10,483 bases of DNA from DAIOHQ01 sp036744635 (lineage in GTDB: Bacteria > Planctomycetota > Phycisphaerae > Tepidisphaerales > Tepidisphaeraceae). The position numbers and the translations under genes were made by a program. The notes below the pieces were generated by a model. The model was not told the origin of the DNA. It saw only the letters and a list, made by a program, of their open reading frames with translations, and made no database searches. The stretch spans positions 1 to 10,483 of the forward strand of contig DAIOHQ010000178.1 in assembly GCA_036744635.1 (NCBI GenBank), given 5' to 3'. Every line of letters begins with the position of its first letter. Position 1 is the first letter of the stretch. Shown piece after piece: positions 1 to 6,815 of this stretch.

Positions 1-7
1 ACACCTG

Positions 8-166
8 CCGCTCATCCAGCCATGGCAGACAAGAATGTCCGCCCCACCAGAATTGAGTAGATCCACCGCTCATCCAGCCGTGGCAGACAGGAATGTCCGC
101 CCCACCGAAGAACACTGCTCGCAAGCGAGCAGGCTAAACAGCCATGACAGGAATGATCTGCCCCAC
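8..166. repeat. Short tandem array of a palindrome-containing intergenic repeat (two good copies, one decayed)
   Basis: Two 41-bp copies lie at 8-48 and 66-106, differing at only two positions, with a 17-bp spacer. A third, decayed copy is visible at 139-166, aligned on its GGAATG and TGCCCCAC core. Each good copy holds an inverted repeat (arms 24-31/36-43 and 82-89/94-101, 4-nt loop). On the minus strand the arms read GGCGGACA and TGTCTGCC, so an RNA transcribed leftward would pair all 8 positions, one as a G-U wobble. The array follows trpS, which is read leftward, so it may affect the trpS mRNA 3' end. I recall similar GQTFLSA/DRNVRPT-like translations as spurious ORFs in planctomycete genomes, which suggests a dispersed element. 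There is no gene in 1-222. Confidence 0.75.
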
Positions 167-222
167 AAAAACAAGGCTAGGCCGCCTAAAGTGTCATGCA
201 CCCGGTTGCCGCGGCCAACACG

Positions 223-1311
223 TCAGCGAATCCGCAATTCCCGGCCGAAATAGTCCTGCTTCATCGCCACCTTGGCCAGCGAGAGTGTTTCTTCGGCGAC
301 TTCATTCGCCCGCTTGGTGCCGGCCCGCAGCACGTCGATCACATCATCCGGCCGCGCCTCAAACTGCTTGCGCCGCGAACGGATCGGCTCGATCAGCGTG
401 TTGAGCACCTCGACGAGTTTGCGCTTGATGGCCACATCTCCGACCTTGCCGGCGCGATAGGCATCCTGCTGCTCGGCCAACCATTGCGTGTCGGTATTGA
501 ACGTCTCGTGAAAAATCCATAGCGGGTTGTTCTCGGTGGTGCCGGGATCGGTGGCCCGCAGCCGCTTGGGATCGGTGTACATCCCCATCACCTTCTTCTG
601 CACGGTATCCGCGTCATCGCTGAGGAAAATCGCGTTGTTCAGCGATTTGCTCATCTTCAACAACTCTCCGCCCGGCCCGGGTCCACCAATCCCCACCAGC
701 CGCTTCACCCGGCCGAGCTTGGGCTCGATGATCGGAAAGACGCCACCCGCCTTCAAGTTGTCCTTGTCATCCGTATGCGGATCGACGCCGCAATAAAGCT
801 GGTTGAACTTCCGCGCCACCTCGCGAGTCAGCTCCAGGTGCGGCAACTGGTCCTCTCCCACCGGCACCAGCGCCGGCCGAAAGGCGAGAATGTCGGCTGT
901 CTGCCCCACCGCGTACATCGGAAAGCCGAAGGAATACTTATCTCCCAGCTCCTTGTCCTTGATCTCCTGCGCCAAGGTTGGGTTGCGCATCACCCGGTTG
1001 AACGGCAGCAGCATCGCGAAGAAAAAGGTCAGCTCATCGATGGCCGGCACCTCGCTCTGGATGAACATGGTGCTCTTGTTGGGATCGATGCCGGCGGCGA
1101 GATAGTCGGTGGCGATCTCGATCACGCTCTGGCGAATGTCGGCGGGCCGATCGGCGCGGGTGGTGAAGGCGTGCTTGTTGGCGATGATGAAGTAGCACTC
1201 GTACGAATCCTGCAGCGCCAGGCGGTTTTCGACGCTGCCCACGTAGTGCCCCAGGTGCAACTTCCCGGTCGGCGTGTCGCCGGTCAAAATTCGCTGCTTG
1301 GTTTCGCTCAT
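223..1311 (-). CDS. trpS: Tryptophanyl-tRNA synthetase
   Basis: Cytoplasmic class I aminoacyl-tRNA synthetase that charges tRNA-Trp with tryptophan using ATP. The 362-residue protein carries both class I signatures: HLGH at residues 19-22 after the TPTGKL strand, and KMSKS at 219-223. The VGEDQLPHLELTRE segment (151-164) is characteristic of bacterial TrpRS and separates it from TyrRS. Length is slightly above the usual 330-350 residues, with a normal alpha-helical C-terminus ending YFGRELRIR. The frame stays open upstream to 1401, but the first family-like residues are MSETKQRILTG, so the ATG at 1309-1311 is chosen. No convincing Shine-Dalgarno precedes it, only a run of six G. A TATAAC hexamer ends 6 nt before the ATG, suggesting a leaderless mRNA. 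It is probably transcribed on its own, since 180 bp separate it from the gene upstream. Confidence 0.97.
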   Translation of the reverse strand: MSETKQRILTGDTPTGKLHLGHYVGSVENRLALQDSYECYFIIANKHAFTTRADRPADIRQSVIEIATDYLAAGIDPNKSTMFIQSEVPAIDELTFFFAMLLPFNRVMRNPTLAQEIKDKELGDKYSFGFPMYAVGQTADILAFRPALVPVGEDQLPHLELTREVARKFNQLYCGVDPHTDDKDNLKAGGVFPIIEPKLGRVKRLVGIGGPGPGGELLKMSKSLNNAIFLSDDADTVQKKVMGMYTDPKRLRATDPGTTENNPLWIFHETFNTDTQWLAEQQDAYRAGKVGDVAIKRKLVEVLNTLIEPIRSRRKQFEARPDDVIDVLRAGTKRANEVAEETLSLAKVAMKQDYFGRELRIR

Positions 1312-1317
1312 CCCCCC

Positions 1318-1347
1318 GTTATACCGCCCCAAGCTGACCTGCACCAA
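1318..1347 (-). promoter_or_regulatory. Candidate trpS promoter with -10 adjacent to the start codon
   Basis: Read on the minus strand, TATAAC (1323-1318; five of six match TATAAT) is followed by only six G residues before the trpS ATG at 1311. A weak -35 candidate, TTGGTG (1347-1342), lies 18 nt upstream of it. A start site 6-8 nt downstream of the -10 would fall on or next to the A of the ATG. Inferred from consensus only. Confidence 0.4.
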
Positions 1348-1394
1348 CCGATGCTTGCTGATCGGGTTGGGAAGGGTGTGGCGATTGTGGAAGG

Positions 1395-1434
1395 CCCCCA
1401 CCCCAACCCTCCCTCGGAGTACCGGGAGAGGGGG
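1395..1434. repeat. Dispersed hairpin repeat of the 'PHPNPPxEYRERG' type
   Basis: A C-rich stretch followed by an imperfect inverted repeat: arms 1407-1417 and 1422-1432, loop AGTA, one mismatch and one wobble on the plus strand. Its plus-strand translation reads PHPNPPSEYRERG, a peptide I recognise from spurious ORFs in many GC-rich genomes (Xanthomonas, planctomycetes and others), so this is likely one copy of a dispersed intergenic element. It sits between the 3' end of the ABC permease gene and trpS, both read leftward, where it could act as a 3'-end hairpin. No U-run follows the stem on either strand, so a simple intrinsic terminator is not supported. Confidence 0.7.
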
Positions 1435-1491
1435 TAAGATGCAGGGACGCCATAAATACGAGCTACACCCGTTTGTGCATCGAGAGGAAGA

Positions 1492-2382
1492 CTACCCTTC
1501 CGCCCCGCCCAGTTCGCGGCTCTGGAAGAGCCACATCCCGGCGCTGAGGGCGAAGGTAATGTAGGCCACCGCATACAGCGCGGCCACGCCCACGTATCCC
1601 CAGATCGTCGCCAGGGAGACCGCATTGGGGTCGCTGGCGAACTGCGTCCCCGCCAGGGCAATCGGCCGATAAACGGTCACCTGGCGCAGATCAAATATTT
1701 CCAGAAACGGCAGTATCAGGCTGATCGCGTATGACAATGCGTTTGCGGCGGCGCCGGCTTTCAGCGGATACAGGAAACGCGTGAGATTGCCCGCAATATA
1801 CAGAATGATCACCAGCGGCAGATTGACCACCAGCGACAGCCGCGTAGAAATCGCAACCCCGATCGCGGCCAGCACGCTGATCTGAAACCACACCAGCAGC
1901 AGGCTGGCCAGTTCGCCGGCGATGTGCATGTGCTGATGTTCGAGGATATTCCTCAGCTCGCGCTCATCGAGCGTCGAGGCGCGAAGCTGATAGTCGGTCG
2001 GGATGCGCAGCCACGTCGCCAGCGCCAGAATTCCGCCCAGAATCGCCACTCCCAGCAGCGCCGCCAGAATGATTCCCAGATACTTGCCAACCAGCACTTC
2101 CCACTTGTGTACCGGCTTGCTCATCAGCGTGAGCATCGTCCGGTCTTCGATCTCCTCATAGATCGACTTGCTGGTGGCAAAGAGCGTCTGAATGAGCACC
2201 AGCAGCAGGATCACGTCCAGCGCCACGGACTTGAACATCACCGTGTCTTCGCCCAGCGTGAAAAACGGCAGCAGGCCGAACACCACGATGATCGCCACGC
2301 CAATGGCCAGCAGCAGCGTGTAGATCGGCTGCGAGACGGTCTCGCGGAAGGTGTGGCGAATGATGACGAATGTGCGATACAT
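1492..2382 (-). CDS. ABC-2 type transporter permease subunit
   Basis: Membrane component of an ABC transporter; substrate and direction cannot be read from the sequence. The 296-residue product has about six or seven hydrophobic segments (near residues 19-41, 54-70, 100-124, 159-179, 185-205, 217-230 and 258-286). Between the second and third is the ABC-2 cytoplasmic loop EEIEDRTMLTLMSKPVHKWE (76-95) leading into VGKYLG, the part that normally contacts the ATPase. A longer open frame extends to 2640, but the hydrophobic family-like protein begins at MYRTFVIIRHTF, so the ATG at 2382 is preferred. No clear Shine-Dalgarno is present; a possible -10 (TAAGAT) lies 11 nt upstream. No ATP-binding partner is encoded in the window: the neighbours are a radical SAM gene and trpS. 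GldF/NosY-like permeases are the nearest general class, which is my inference. Confidence 0.85.
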   Translation of the reverse strand: MYRTFVIIRHTFRETVSQPIYTLLLAIGVAIIVVFGLLPFFTLGEDTVMFKSVALDVILLLVLIQTLFATSKSIYEEIEDRTMLTLMSKPVHKWEVLVGKYLGIILAALLGVAILGGILALATWLRIPTDYQLRASTLDERELRNILEHQHMHIAGELASLLLVWFQISVLAAIGVAISTRLSLVVNLPLVIILYIAGNLTRFLYPLKAGAAANALSYAISLILPFLEIFDLRQVTVYRPIALAGTQFASDPNAVSLATIWGYVGVAALYAVAYITFALSAGMWLFQSRELGGAEG

Positions 2383-2393
2383 GTATTCGGCGA

Positions 2394-2422
2394 ATCTTAA
2401 ATGGATGGCGTCGCGATTGCAA
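2394..2422 (-). promoter_or_regulatory. Candidate promoter of the ABC permease gene
   Basis: On the minus strand, TTGCAA (2422-2417) and TAAGAT (2399-2394) are separated by exactly 17 nt, each matching four of six sigma-70 consensus bases. The -10 ends 11 nt before the ATG at 2382, predicting a 5' leader of only a few nucleotides. It lies in the 136-bp gap after the radical SAM gene. Confidence 0.35.
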
Positions 2423-2518
2423 TTTGACGCCGATTGCGTGCGATGGCTCGGTTGGCACTCGACTGCGACATCCAGCATTCCCCCGTCGCACGGATTATTC
2501 GCGCTTCCTCGCAATGCA

Positions 2519-4138
2519 TCAGGCCCGCGCCAACGCCGGCGAACCGCCATACACCGGCGCATCCGGGACAGCCTTTTCCTGCCGCAACCGATCAATCGCG
2601 ATATGCTCCCGAAGCTGCGCCCCAATCTGCTCGCGCACAAGCTTGCGATAATCCAGGAAATGCTCCGCCTGAGCCAGCGTAGACAGATAACTGCCCACGC
2701 CCCCCGGATTGATCCGGCTCATCCGCCACAGGTTGCCCCAAAATCGCCGTCGCGTTTCCCGCACCACTCCCTGCCGCCAGAAAATCGTCAGCAGCGCCCG
2801 CAGGTCCCTGACCGAGCGCTTCCGCCGCGCCCACTTCGGCTTCTTCGGATACTTTCCCTCCTTCAGCAGCATGAAATGTCGAAACACCCGCTCCATGTAG
2901 CGGTTGGGGTCGTACAGCCGCCAGAACCCATCGACATACTCGTGGGCGATCTCTTCCAGCGGGCGTGTAGGCACAAAATTCAACAACGTCGTCTGGTTGA
3001 CATTGCCCGCGCCCACATCCAACAGCCTGCCCTCGCGCCTCAGCCGTTTCGTCAGCGCCGTGTCCGGCAGCGCCTGCAACATGCTAAACGCCGCCGTCGG
3101 CACACTGGTGCGCTCCACAAACTCAACGATCCGCCCCCCCGCCCCGGTCTGCTCGCCATCGAAGCCGATAATGAATCCCGCCATCACCCGCAGCCCCGAG
3201 CGGGCGATCCGCATCACCGATTCCTCCAGCGGATGGCGCATGTTCTGGGTCTTGCCGGTCAGCGCCAGGCTGGCCGGATCGGGCGTTTCAATTCCCAGAA
3301 ATACCGCGGCGAAGTTGCACGCCACCATCTTGTCCATCAGCTCCTGATCGCAGGCCAGGTCCACGGAAGACTCGGTGGCGAAGGAGAAGGGATAGCCATG
3401 CTCCCGCATCCACGGCTGCAGCTCATCCAGCAGCAGCTTCACATTGCGCTTATTGCCGATGAAGTTGTCATCCACCACGAACACGCTGCGCCGCCAGCCC
3501 AGCTCGTACAGTCGGTCGAGCTCGGCCAGCACCTGCTTGGGCGACTTGGTGCGCGGCCGGCGCCCATACAGCACGATGATGTCGCAAAACTCGCATTGAA
3601 ACGGACACCCGCGGGAAAACTGGATCGACATTTCCGAGTAGGCCGGGAACTGCAGCAGATCGAAGCGGGGAATCGGCGTGCTTGTGACATCCGGCTTCTC
3701 TTCGCCCGATCGAAAAATCCCCGATTTGTCCCCGCGCTCCAGCGCCGCCAGAAACAGCGGCGCGGTCAGCTCCCCCTCATCCAGCACCAGGTAATCCGCA
3801 CCCGCCGCCAGCAGTTCCTGTGGCGAAGATGTCGCATACGGCCCCCCCACCGCCACCGGCTTTCCCCGCCGCTTGGCCTGGCGAATCTGCCGGCGAAAAT
3901 CCTCCTTCTGCACGATCATCCCCGACAGCATCACCATGTCCGCCCAGGCCCATTCCGCCTCGGTCACCGGACGAACGTTGCGATCCACCAGCTTGTATTC
4001 CCACTCCTGCGGCAGAATCGCGGCAATGGTGATCAACCCCAGCGGCGGCATCATCGCCTTGCGCCCCGCCAGCGCGATGGTCTTATCGAACGACCAGAAG
4101 CTCTTGGGAAAGATGGGATAGATGAGCAGAACTCTCAT
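2519..4138 (-). CDS. Radical SAM protein with N-terminal B12-binding-type domain
   Basis: A 539-residue enzyme of the cobalamin-dependent radical SAM type. Residues 1-140 look like a Rossmann B12-binding domain (MRVLLIYP start, MPPLGLITIAA at 30-40, VAVGGPYAT at 95-103, DEGE at 120-123), although the DxHxxG cobalt-ligand motif is not present. The radical SAM core follows, with the CxxxCxxC cluster motif at C178, C182 and C185, VVDDNFIGNKRN (221-232), the LGIET strand (281-285) and GFIIGFDGE (321-329). About 200 basic residues follow, resembling the DUF4070-type C-terminus. Such enzymes methylate or rearrange unactivated carbons in lipids, antibiotics or pigments; this substrate is unknown and nothing nearby identifies it. 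The start is the ATG at 4136-4138, preceded by AAGGA seven nt upstream. The C-terminal tail is Ala/Pro-rich and probably disordered. Confidence 0.92.
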   Translation of the reverse strand: MRVLLIYPIFPKSFWSFDKTIALAGRKAMMPPLGLITIAAILPQEWEYKLVDRNVRPVTEAEWAWADMVMLSGMIVQKEDFRRQIRQAKRRGKPVAVGGPYATSSPQELLAAGADYLVLDEGELTAPLFLAALERGDKSGIFRSGEEKPDVTSTPIPRFDLLQFPAYSEMSIQFSRGCPFQCEFCDIIVLYGRRPRTKSPKQVLAELDRLYELGWRRSVFVVDDNFIGNKRNVKLLLDELQPWMREHGYPFSFATESSVDLACDQELMDKMVACNFAAVFLGIETPDPASLALTGKTQNMRHPLEESVMRIARSGLRVMAGFIIGFDGEQTGAGGRIVEFVERTSVPTAAFSMLQALPDTALTKRLRREGRLLDVGAGNVNQTTLLNFVPTRPLEEIAHEYVDGFWRLYDPNRYMERVFRHFMLLKEGKYPKKPKWARRKRSVRDLRALLTIFWRQGVVRETRRRFWGNLWRMSRINPGGVGSYLSTLAQAEHFLDYRKLVREQIGAQLREHIAIDRLRQEKAVPDAPVYGGSPALARA

Positions 4139-4145
4139 GAACGAT

Positions 4146-4174
4146 TCCTTGCCAGAATGATGCCGCGCATTCTA
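4146..4174 (-). promoter_or_regulatory. Ribosome binding site and possible -10 of the radical SAM gene
   Basis: On the minus strand AAGGA (4150-4146) lies seven nt before the ATG at 4138, a good Shine-Dalgarno that fixes the start. Upstream, TAGAAT (4174-4169) matches five of six -10 bases and would give a leader of about 24 nt. No -35 is convincing. The gap 4139-4238 is markedly more AT-rich than the flanking genes, as expected of a promoter region. Confidence 0.4.
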
Positions 4175-4238
4175 TTATTCGGACATATTACTCCCTTTCA
4201 TTCTGAAATGATACGAGATTCCGAAATTCATAGTTCGG

Positions 4239-4748
4239 TCAGTCTGGCTTCGTCCATTTTCCCGCCACCCATTGCTCGGCCAGCTCGACGTAATGCGGCG
4301 TGAGCCAGCGCAGGTATTTCAGCTCCGCCTCGGTCACCGGCCGGACGATCTTGCCGGGCACTCCCATCACCACCATCCGGTCCGGCACCTCCAGACCCGG
4401 CGGGACGACCGCCCCCGCCGCCACCAGACACTCACCGCCAATTTTGGTCCGGCCAAGCAGCGTCGCCCCCATCCCGATCAGCGTTCCCCTTCCCACAAAC
4501 ATCCCATGCACGATTGCCCCGTGGCCGATCGTCACATCATCCTCGATGATATTGGGCACATCCGTATCGCAATGAATCACCGCGCCATCCTGCACGTTCA
4601 CCCGCTGGCCGATGGTGACCGGCGCCACATCGCCGCGCACCACCGTGTTGAACCAGAAGCTGGAGAGCGTCCCGACAGTCACATCCCCCGCGACCATCGC
4701 GCTAGAGGCCAGGAAATATCCGCCGGCCGTCTTGGTAAAATGGCTCAT
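4239..4748 (-). CDS. Gamma-class carbonic anhydrase family protein (left-handed beta-helix)
   Basis: A 169-residue hexapeptide-repeat protein of the gamma carbonic anhydrase/PaaY/YrdA family, which forms cytoplasmic trimers with a metal at each subunit interface and may hydrate CO2. The metal ligands are all visible: H59 in VIHCD, and H76 and H81 in GHGAIVHG. Other active-site residues are present as well: R38 and D40 in VVRGD, and Q53 and D54 in NVQDG. Hexapeptide turns run from about residue 15 to 120, followed by the usual PGKIVRPVTEAE segment and C-terminal helix. The acidic proton-shuttle loop of archaeal Cam is not evident, as in most bacterial homologues, so activity cannot be assumed. 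The ATG at 4746-4748 is preceded by AGGATGAGGAA, a strong Shine-Dalgarno. The gene is divergent from the SCO1-containing operon across 91 bp. Confidence 0.93.
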   Translation of the reverse strand: MSHFTKTAGGYFLASSAMVAGDVTVGTLSSFWFNTVVRGDVAPVTIGQRVNVQDGAVIHCDTDVPNIIEDDVTIGHGAIVHGMFVGRGTLIGMGATLLGRTKIGGECLVAAGAVVPPGLEVPDRMVVMGVPGKIVRPVTEAELKYLRWLTPHYVELAEQWVAGKWTKPD

Positions 4749-4839
4749 TTCCTCATCCTACGCCCGAAGCGGCCTCCCCTAAAGACTCCACCGCTCCGAT
4801 CGCATAAGATATCGTTCTGGCCCTAACCGGAGAGCGCCG
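4749..4839. promoter_or_regulatory. Divergent intergenic region between the carbonic anhydrase gene and the SCO1 operon
   Basis: This 91-bp gap must hold the start signals of both divergent units. On the plus strand TAAGAT at 4805-4810 is a possible -10 for the operon, with no good -35. GGAGAG at 4829-4834 is the Shine-Dalgarno of the TTG start at 4840, five nt away. On the minus strand AGGATGAGGAA ends directly at the carbonic anhydrase ATG. No clear operator palindrome is seen. Confidence 0.45.
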
Positions 4840-5685
4840 TTGTCCCAGGTATTGTCCACCCATCCATCTGCCAAGGTCGAGCGCGATGTCCCGCGCACCG
4901 CTCTGCTCCTGCCCGCCATCTCCCTCTGCCGCCGCGAGCTCGTCCGTTTTCTTCGCCAGCGCAACCGCATCATCGGATCGCTGGCTACGCCGCTGATGTT
5001 TTGGATCGTGCTTGGGGCAGGGATGGGCAGCAGCTTTCAGGCCCCTGGCATCCCCGGCGGCGACAGTTATTTGCGATATTTCTTCCCCGGCACGATCGTC
5101 ATGATCCTGCTGTTTACCTCTATTTTCTCGACGATCTCGATCATCGAAGACCGGCGCGAAGGCTTCCTGCAGTCCGTCCTGGTGGCGCCGGTCTCGCGCA
5201 TGAGCATCGTGCTCGGGAAACTTCTCGGTGGGACGATTCTCGCAACCGGCCAAGGGCTCCTTTTTCTTCTGCTGGCCCCGACGGTGGGCATTCATCTGTC
5301 GTTGGTGGCGTTTGGGCTGGCTTTCGCTTTCATTTTCATTGTCTCCTTCGCCCTCACCGGCCTGGGTTTTTGCATCGCCTGGCGAATGAGCTCCACCCAG
5401 GGCTTCCATGCCATCATGAACCTTTTCCTGATGCCCCTGCTCTTTCTTTCCGGCGCGCTGTTTCCAATGACGACCCGCATGTGGTGGGGAGTGCGCTGGC
5501 TGATGCGTGCGGATCCAATAACGTATGGACTGGCCGGCCTGCGCGAATCCATGTATTTTCCCCAGCCGGCGGCGAGCCTGCCCGGCCTGGCCGTCTGTTT
5601 CCTGGTCAGCATCGCCTTCGCCGCCGCGATGTTCCTGCTCAGCAGCGCCATCGTCGGCGGCCGGGTCGAGGCCGACCTGCAATAG
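4840..5685 (+). CDS. ABC-2 type transporter permease, first gene of the SCO1 operon
   Basis: A 281-residue integral membrane protein of the ABC-2 (DrrB/NodJ-like) permease family. About six membrane helices are visible (near residues 44-62, 81-104, 123-146, 154-180, 190-212 and 248-273). The family signature IIEDRREGFLQSVLVAPVSR (101-120) sits in the cytoplasmic loop, followed by LGKLLGG. The LFLSGALFPM segment (201-210) and the ADPITYGLAGLRE turn (224-236) are also typical. The start is TTG at 4840, supported by GGAGAG five nt upstream; the next in-frame ATG (Met53) would remove the N-terminal arm and first helix. No ATP-binding subunit lies next to it. Downstream are SCO1 (29 bp away) and DUF420, so a role in cytochrome-oxidase biogenesis or copper or heme handling is an inference from context. 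The substrate is unknown. Confidence 0.9.
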   Translation: MSQVLSTHPSAKVERDVPRTALLLPAISLCRRELVRFLRQRNRIIGSLATPLMFWIVLGAGMGSSFQAPGIPGGDSYLRYFFPGTIVMILLFTSIFSTISIIEDRREGFLQSVLVAPVSRMSIVLGKLLGGTILATGQGLLFLLLAPTVGIHLSLVAFGLAFAFIFIVSFALTGLGFCIAWRMSSTQGFHAIMNLFLMPLLFLSGALFPMTTRMWWGVRWLMRADPITYGLAGLRESMYFPQPAASLPGLAVCFLVSIAFAAAMFLLSSAIVGGRVEADLQ

Positions 5686-5714
5686 GTTGCTGCAATAGTT
5701 GTTTGCGAGGACGT

Positions 5715-6377
5715 ATGAATCGCGTGCAGAAAATCCTGACCACCACCCTCTGGTGCCTTACCGTCATCCTGATGATCGGCATGGTGATTTCCTGGTCGCG
5801 CCTGCGTGGCCGCACCGACGCCGCCAGCGCTATGGACCGGCAGGCCGCTTCCCAGCCCGCTGAACTGCCCCAGTTCTTCGAGGCCGCCACCTTCTCCCTC
5901 ACCGATCAGGATGGCAAGGAATTCAAGAGCGACGCCCTCAAGGGCAAGGTCTGGATCTGCGACTTCGTTTTCACCCACTGCGCCGGGCCGTGCCCGATCA
6001 TGAGCTCCAGAATGTCCACCCTTCAAACCACGATCGACAATCCGGATGTCCATTTCGTCTCCTTCTCTGTCGATCCCGAACGCGACACGCCCAAAGTGCT
6101 GAAGGAATATGGCCAGAAGTTCAAGGCCGACTTCTCCCGCTGGCATTTTCTCACCGGCTCCAAAGACGCCATTTTTGCTGTTGCCCGTGACATGAAAATC
6201 ATCGCCAAGCCGGCCGAGGACGATGAGCCGATCCTTCACGCCATCAAGTTCCTGCTGGTCGACAAACAAGGCGAGGTCCGCGGCATCTACGACAGCAAGG
6301 ACAACGACGATATGAAGAAAATCGTGACCGACGCCGCCGCCCTGGCCGCGGAAAAGGCGGGAGCGCCGGCCCCGTGA
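5715..6377 (+). CDS. SCO1/SenC-family copper chaperone, thioredoxin fold
   Basis: Membrane-anchored protein facing the periplasm that delivers copper to, or reduces, the CuA site of cytochrome c oxidase. The 220-residue protein begins with a short cytoplasmic stretch and a single membrane anchor (about residues 9-27). It then has the thioredoxin-like SCO domain: FSLTDQDGKEF (60-70), the copper-binding CAGPC motif with C89 and C93 after DFVFTH, the SVDPERDTP segment (118-126), and the third copper ligand H175 in ILHAIKFLLVD. All three metal ligands are therefore intact. The frame stays open far upstream, overlapping the permease gene, but that part is a shadow. The ATG at 5715 follows GAGGA (5707-5711) and gives the expected anchor. 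The gene is co-transcribed with the permease before it, and its stop overlaps the start of DUF420 by 4 bp. Confidence 0.96.
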   Translation: MNRVQKILTTTLWCLTVILMIGMVISWSRLRGRTDAASAMDRQAASQPAELPQFFEAATFSLTDQDGKEFKSDALKGKVWICDFVFTHCAGPCPIMSSRMSTLQTTIDNPDVHFVSFSVDPERDTPKVLKEYGQKFKADFSRWHFLTGSKDAIFAVARDMKIIAKPAEDDEPILHAIKFLLVDKQGEVRGIYDSKDNDDMKKIVTDAAALAAEKAGAPAP

Positions 6378-6811
6378 CGCTGCACGATCTTCCCCGCATC
6401 AACGCCTCGCTCAACGCCACCAGCGCCATCCTACTGGTGCTCGGCTACGTGCTCATCAAGCTGCGCAAGGTGCGCCTGCACGCCTGGACCATGGCCGCCG
6501 CCGTGCTGGTCTCGATGGCATTTCTTACCTGCTACCTCACCTATCACCTGCAAGTCCCCGAAAAAAGCTCCGGCCTGCCGCACGGATCCTTTCGCACCGC
6601 CTATCTGATCATGCTCGCCTCCCATGTGCTATTGGCGGCCGCGATCGTCCCGCTGATCATCTGGACGCTGCTGCTGGCCTGGCGTCGCCGCTGGCACAAG
6701 CACAAAAAAATCGCCTGGATCACCCTCCCTTTATGGCTGTACGTCTCGGTAACCGGCGTTATTATCTACTGGATTCTCTACCACGTAGCGCCAACAATGA
6801 CGCAGAGGTGA
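6374..6811 (+). CDS. DUF420 family membrane protein (CtaM/YozB-like)
   Basis: A 145-residue protein with four predicted membrane helices (about residues 15-31, 38-58, 75-101 and 113-136) and the conserved histidines of DUF420: H36 after the first helix, H58 in LTYHLQVP, H84 in LASHVLLAA, and the WHKHKKIAW loop (107-115). The signature WLYVSVTGVIIYWILYH (121-137) closes it. DUF420 includes Staphylococcus CtaM and Bacillus YozB; CtaM is required for function of an aa3-type terminal oxidase, which fits its place after SCO1. The start is GTG at 6374, whose GTGA overlaps the SCO1 stop, so translation is probably coupled. Its molecular activity is not known, and the oxidase subunits themselves are not in this window. 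Confidence 0.93.
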   Translation: MTLHDLPRINASLNATSAILLVLGYVLIKLRKVRLHAWTMAAAVLVSMAFLTCYLTYHLQVPEKSSGLPHGSFRTAYLIMLASHVLLAAAIVPLIIWTLLLAWRRRWHKHKKIAWITLPLWLYVSVTGVIIYWILYHVAPTMTQR

Positions 6812-6815
6812 TTTG

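Noticed and set aside
8..166. Possible CRISPR array
   Set aside because: There are only two good repeats of 41 bp with a 17-bp spacer and one decayed copy at a different spacing, and no cas genes. Spacer length and number do not fit CRISPR.
35..253. 72-codon plus-strand open frame in the repeat region
   Set aside because: It reads straight through two repeat copies (hence HPAVADRNVRPT) and has no other coding evidence.
1312..1401. 30-residue N-terminal extension of TrpRS
   Set aside because: The extension runs over the promoter and part of the repeat element, and TrpRS similarity begins at the Met encoded at 1311.
775..1437. 220-codon plus-strand open frame opposite trpS
   Set aside because: It is antisense to the TrpRS core. 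Its end reads the PHPNPPSEYRERG repeat peptide, typical of a spurious call.
1308..1661. 117-codon minus-strand open frame overlapping the permease 3' end
   Set aside because: It is out of frame with the permease and reads through the intergenic hairpin; no family features.
2351..4303. 650-codon open frame on the plus strand opposite the radical SAM gene
   Set aside because: Its product is an Arg/His/Gln/Pro-rich low-complexity sequence with no recognisable domain. The opposite strand encodes a complete radical SAM protein with its motifs, so this is a GC-driven antisense shadow.
4753..5682. 309-codon minus-strand open frame opposite the TTG-start permease
   Set aside because: The translation is Gln/Glu/Arg/His-rich without structure or motifs, whereas the plus strand encodes a clear six-helix ABC-2 permease.
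5292..6269. 325-codon minus-strand open frame opposite the permease and SCO1 genes
   Set aside because: It spans the junction of two well-supported plus-strand genes and has no recognisable features.
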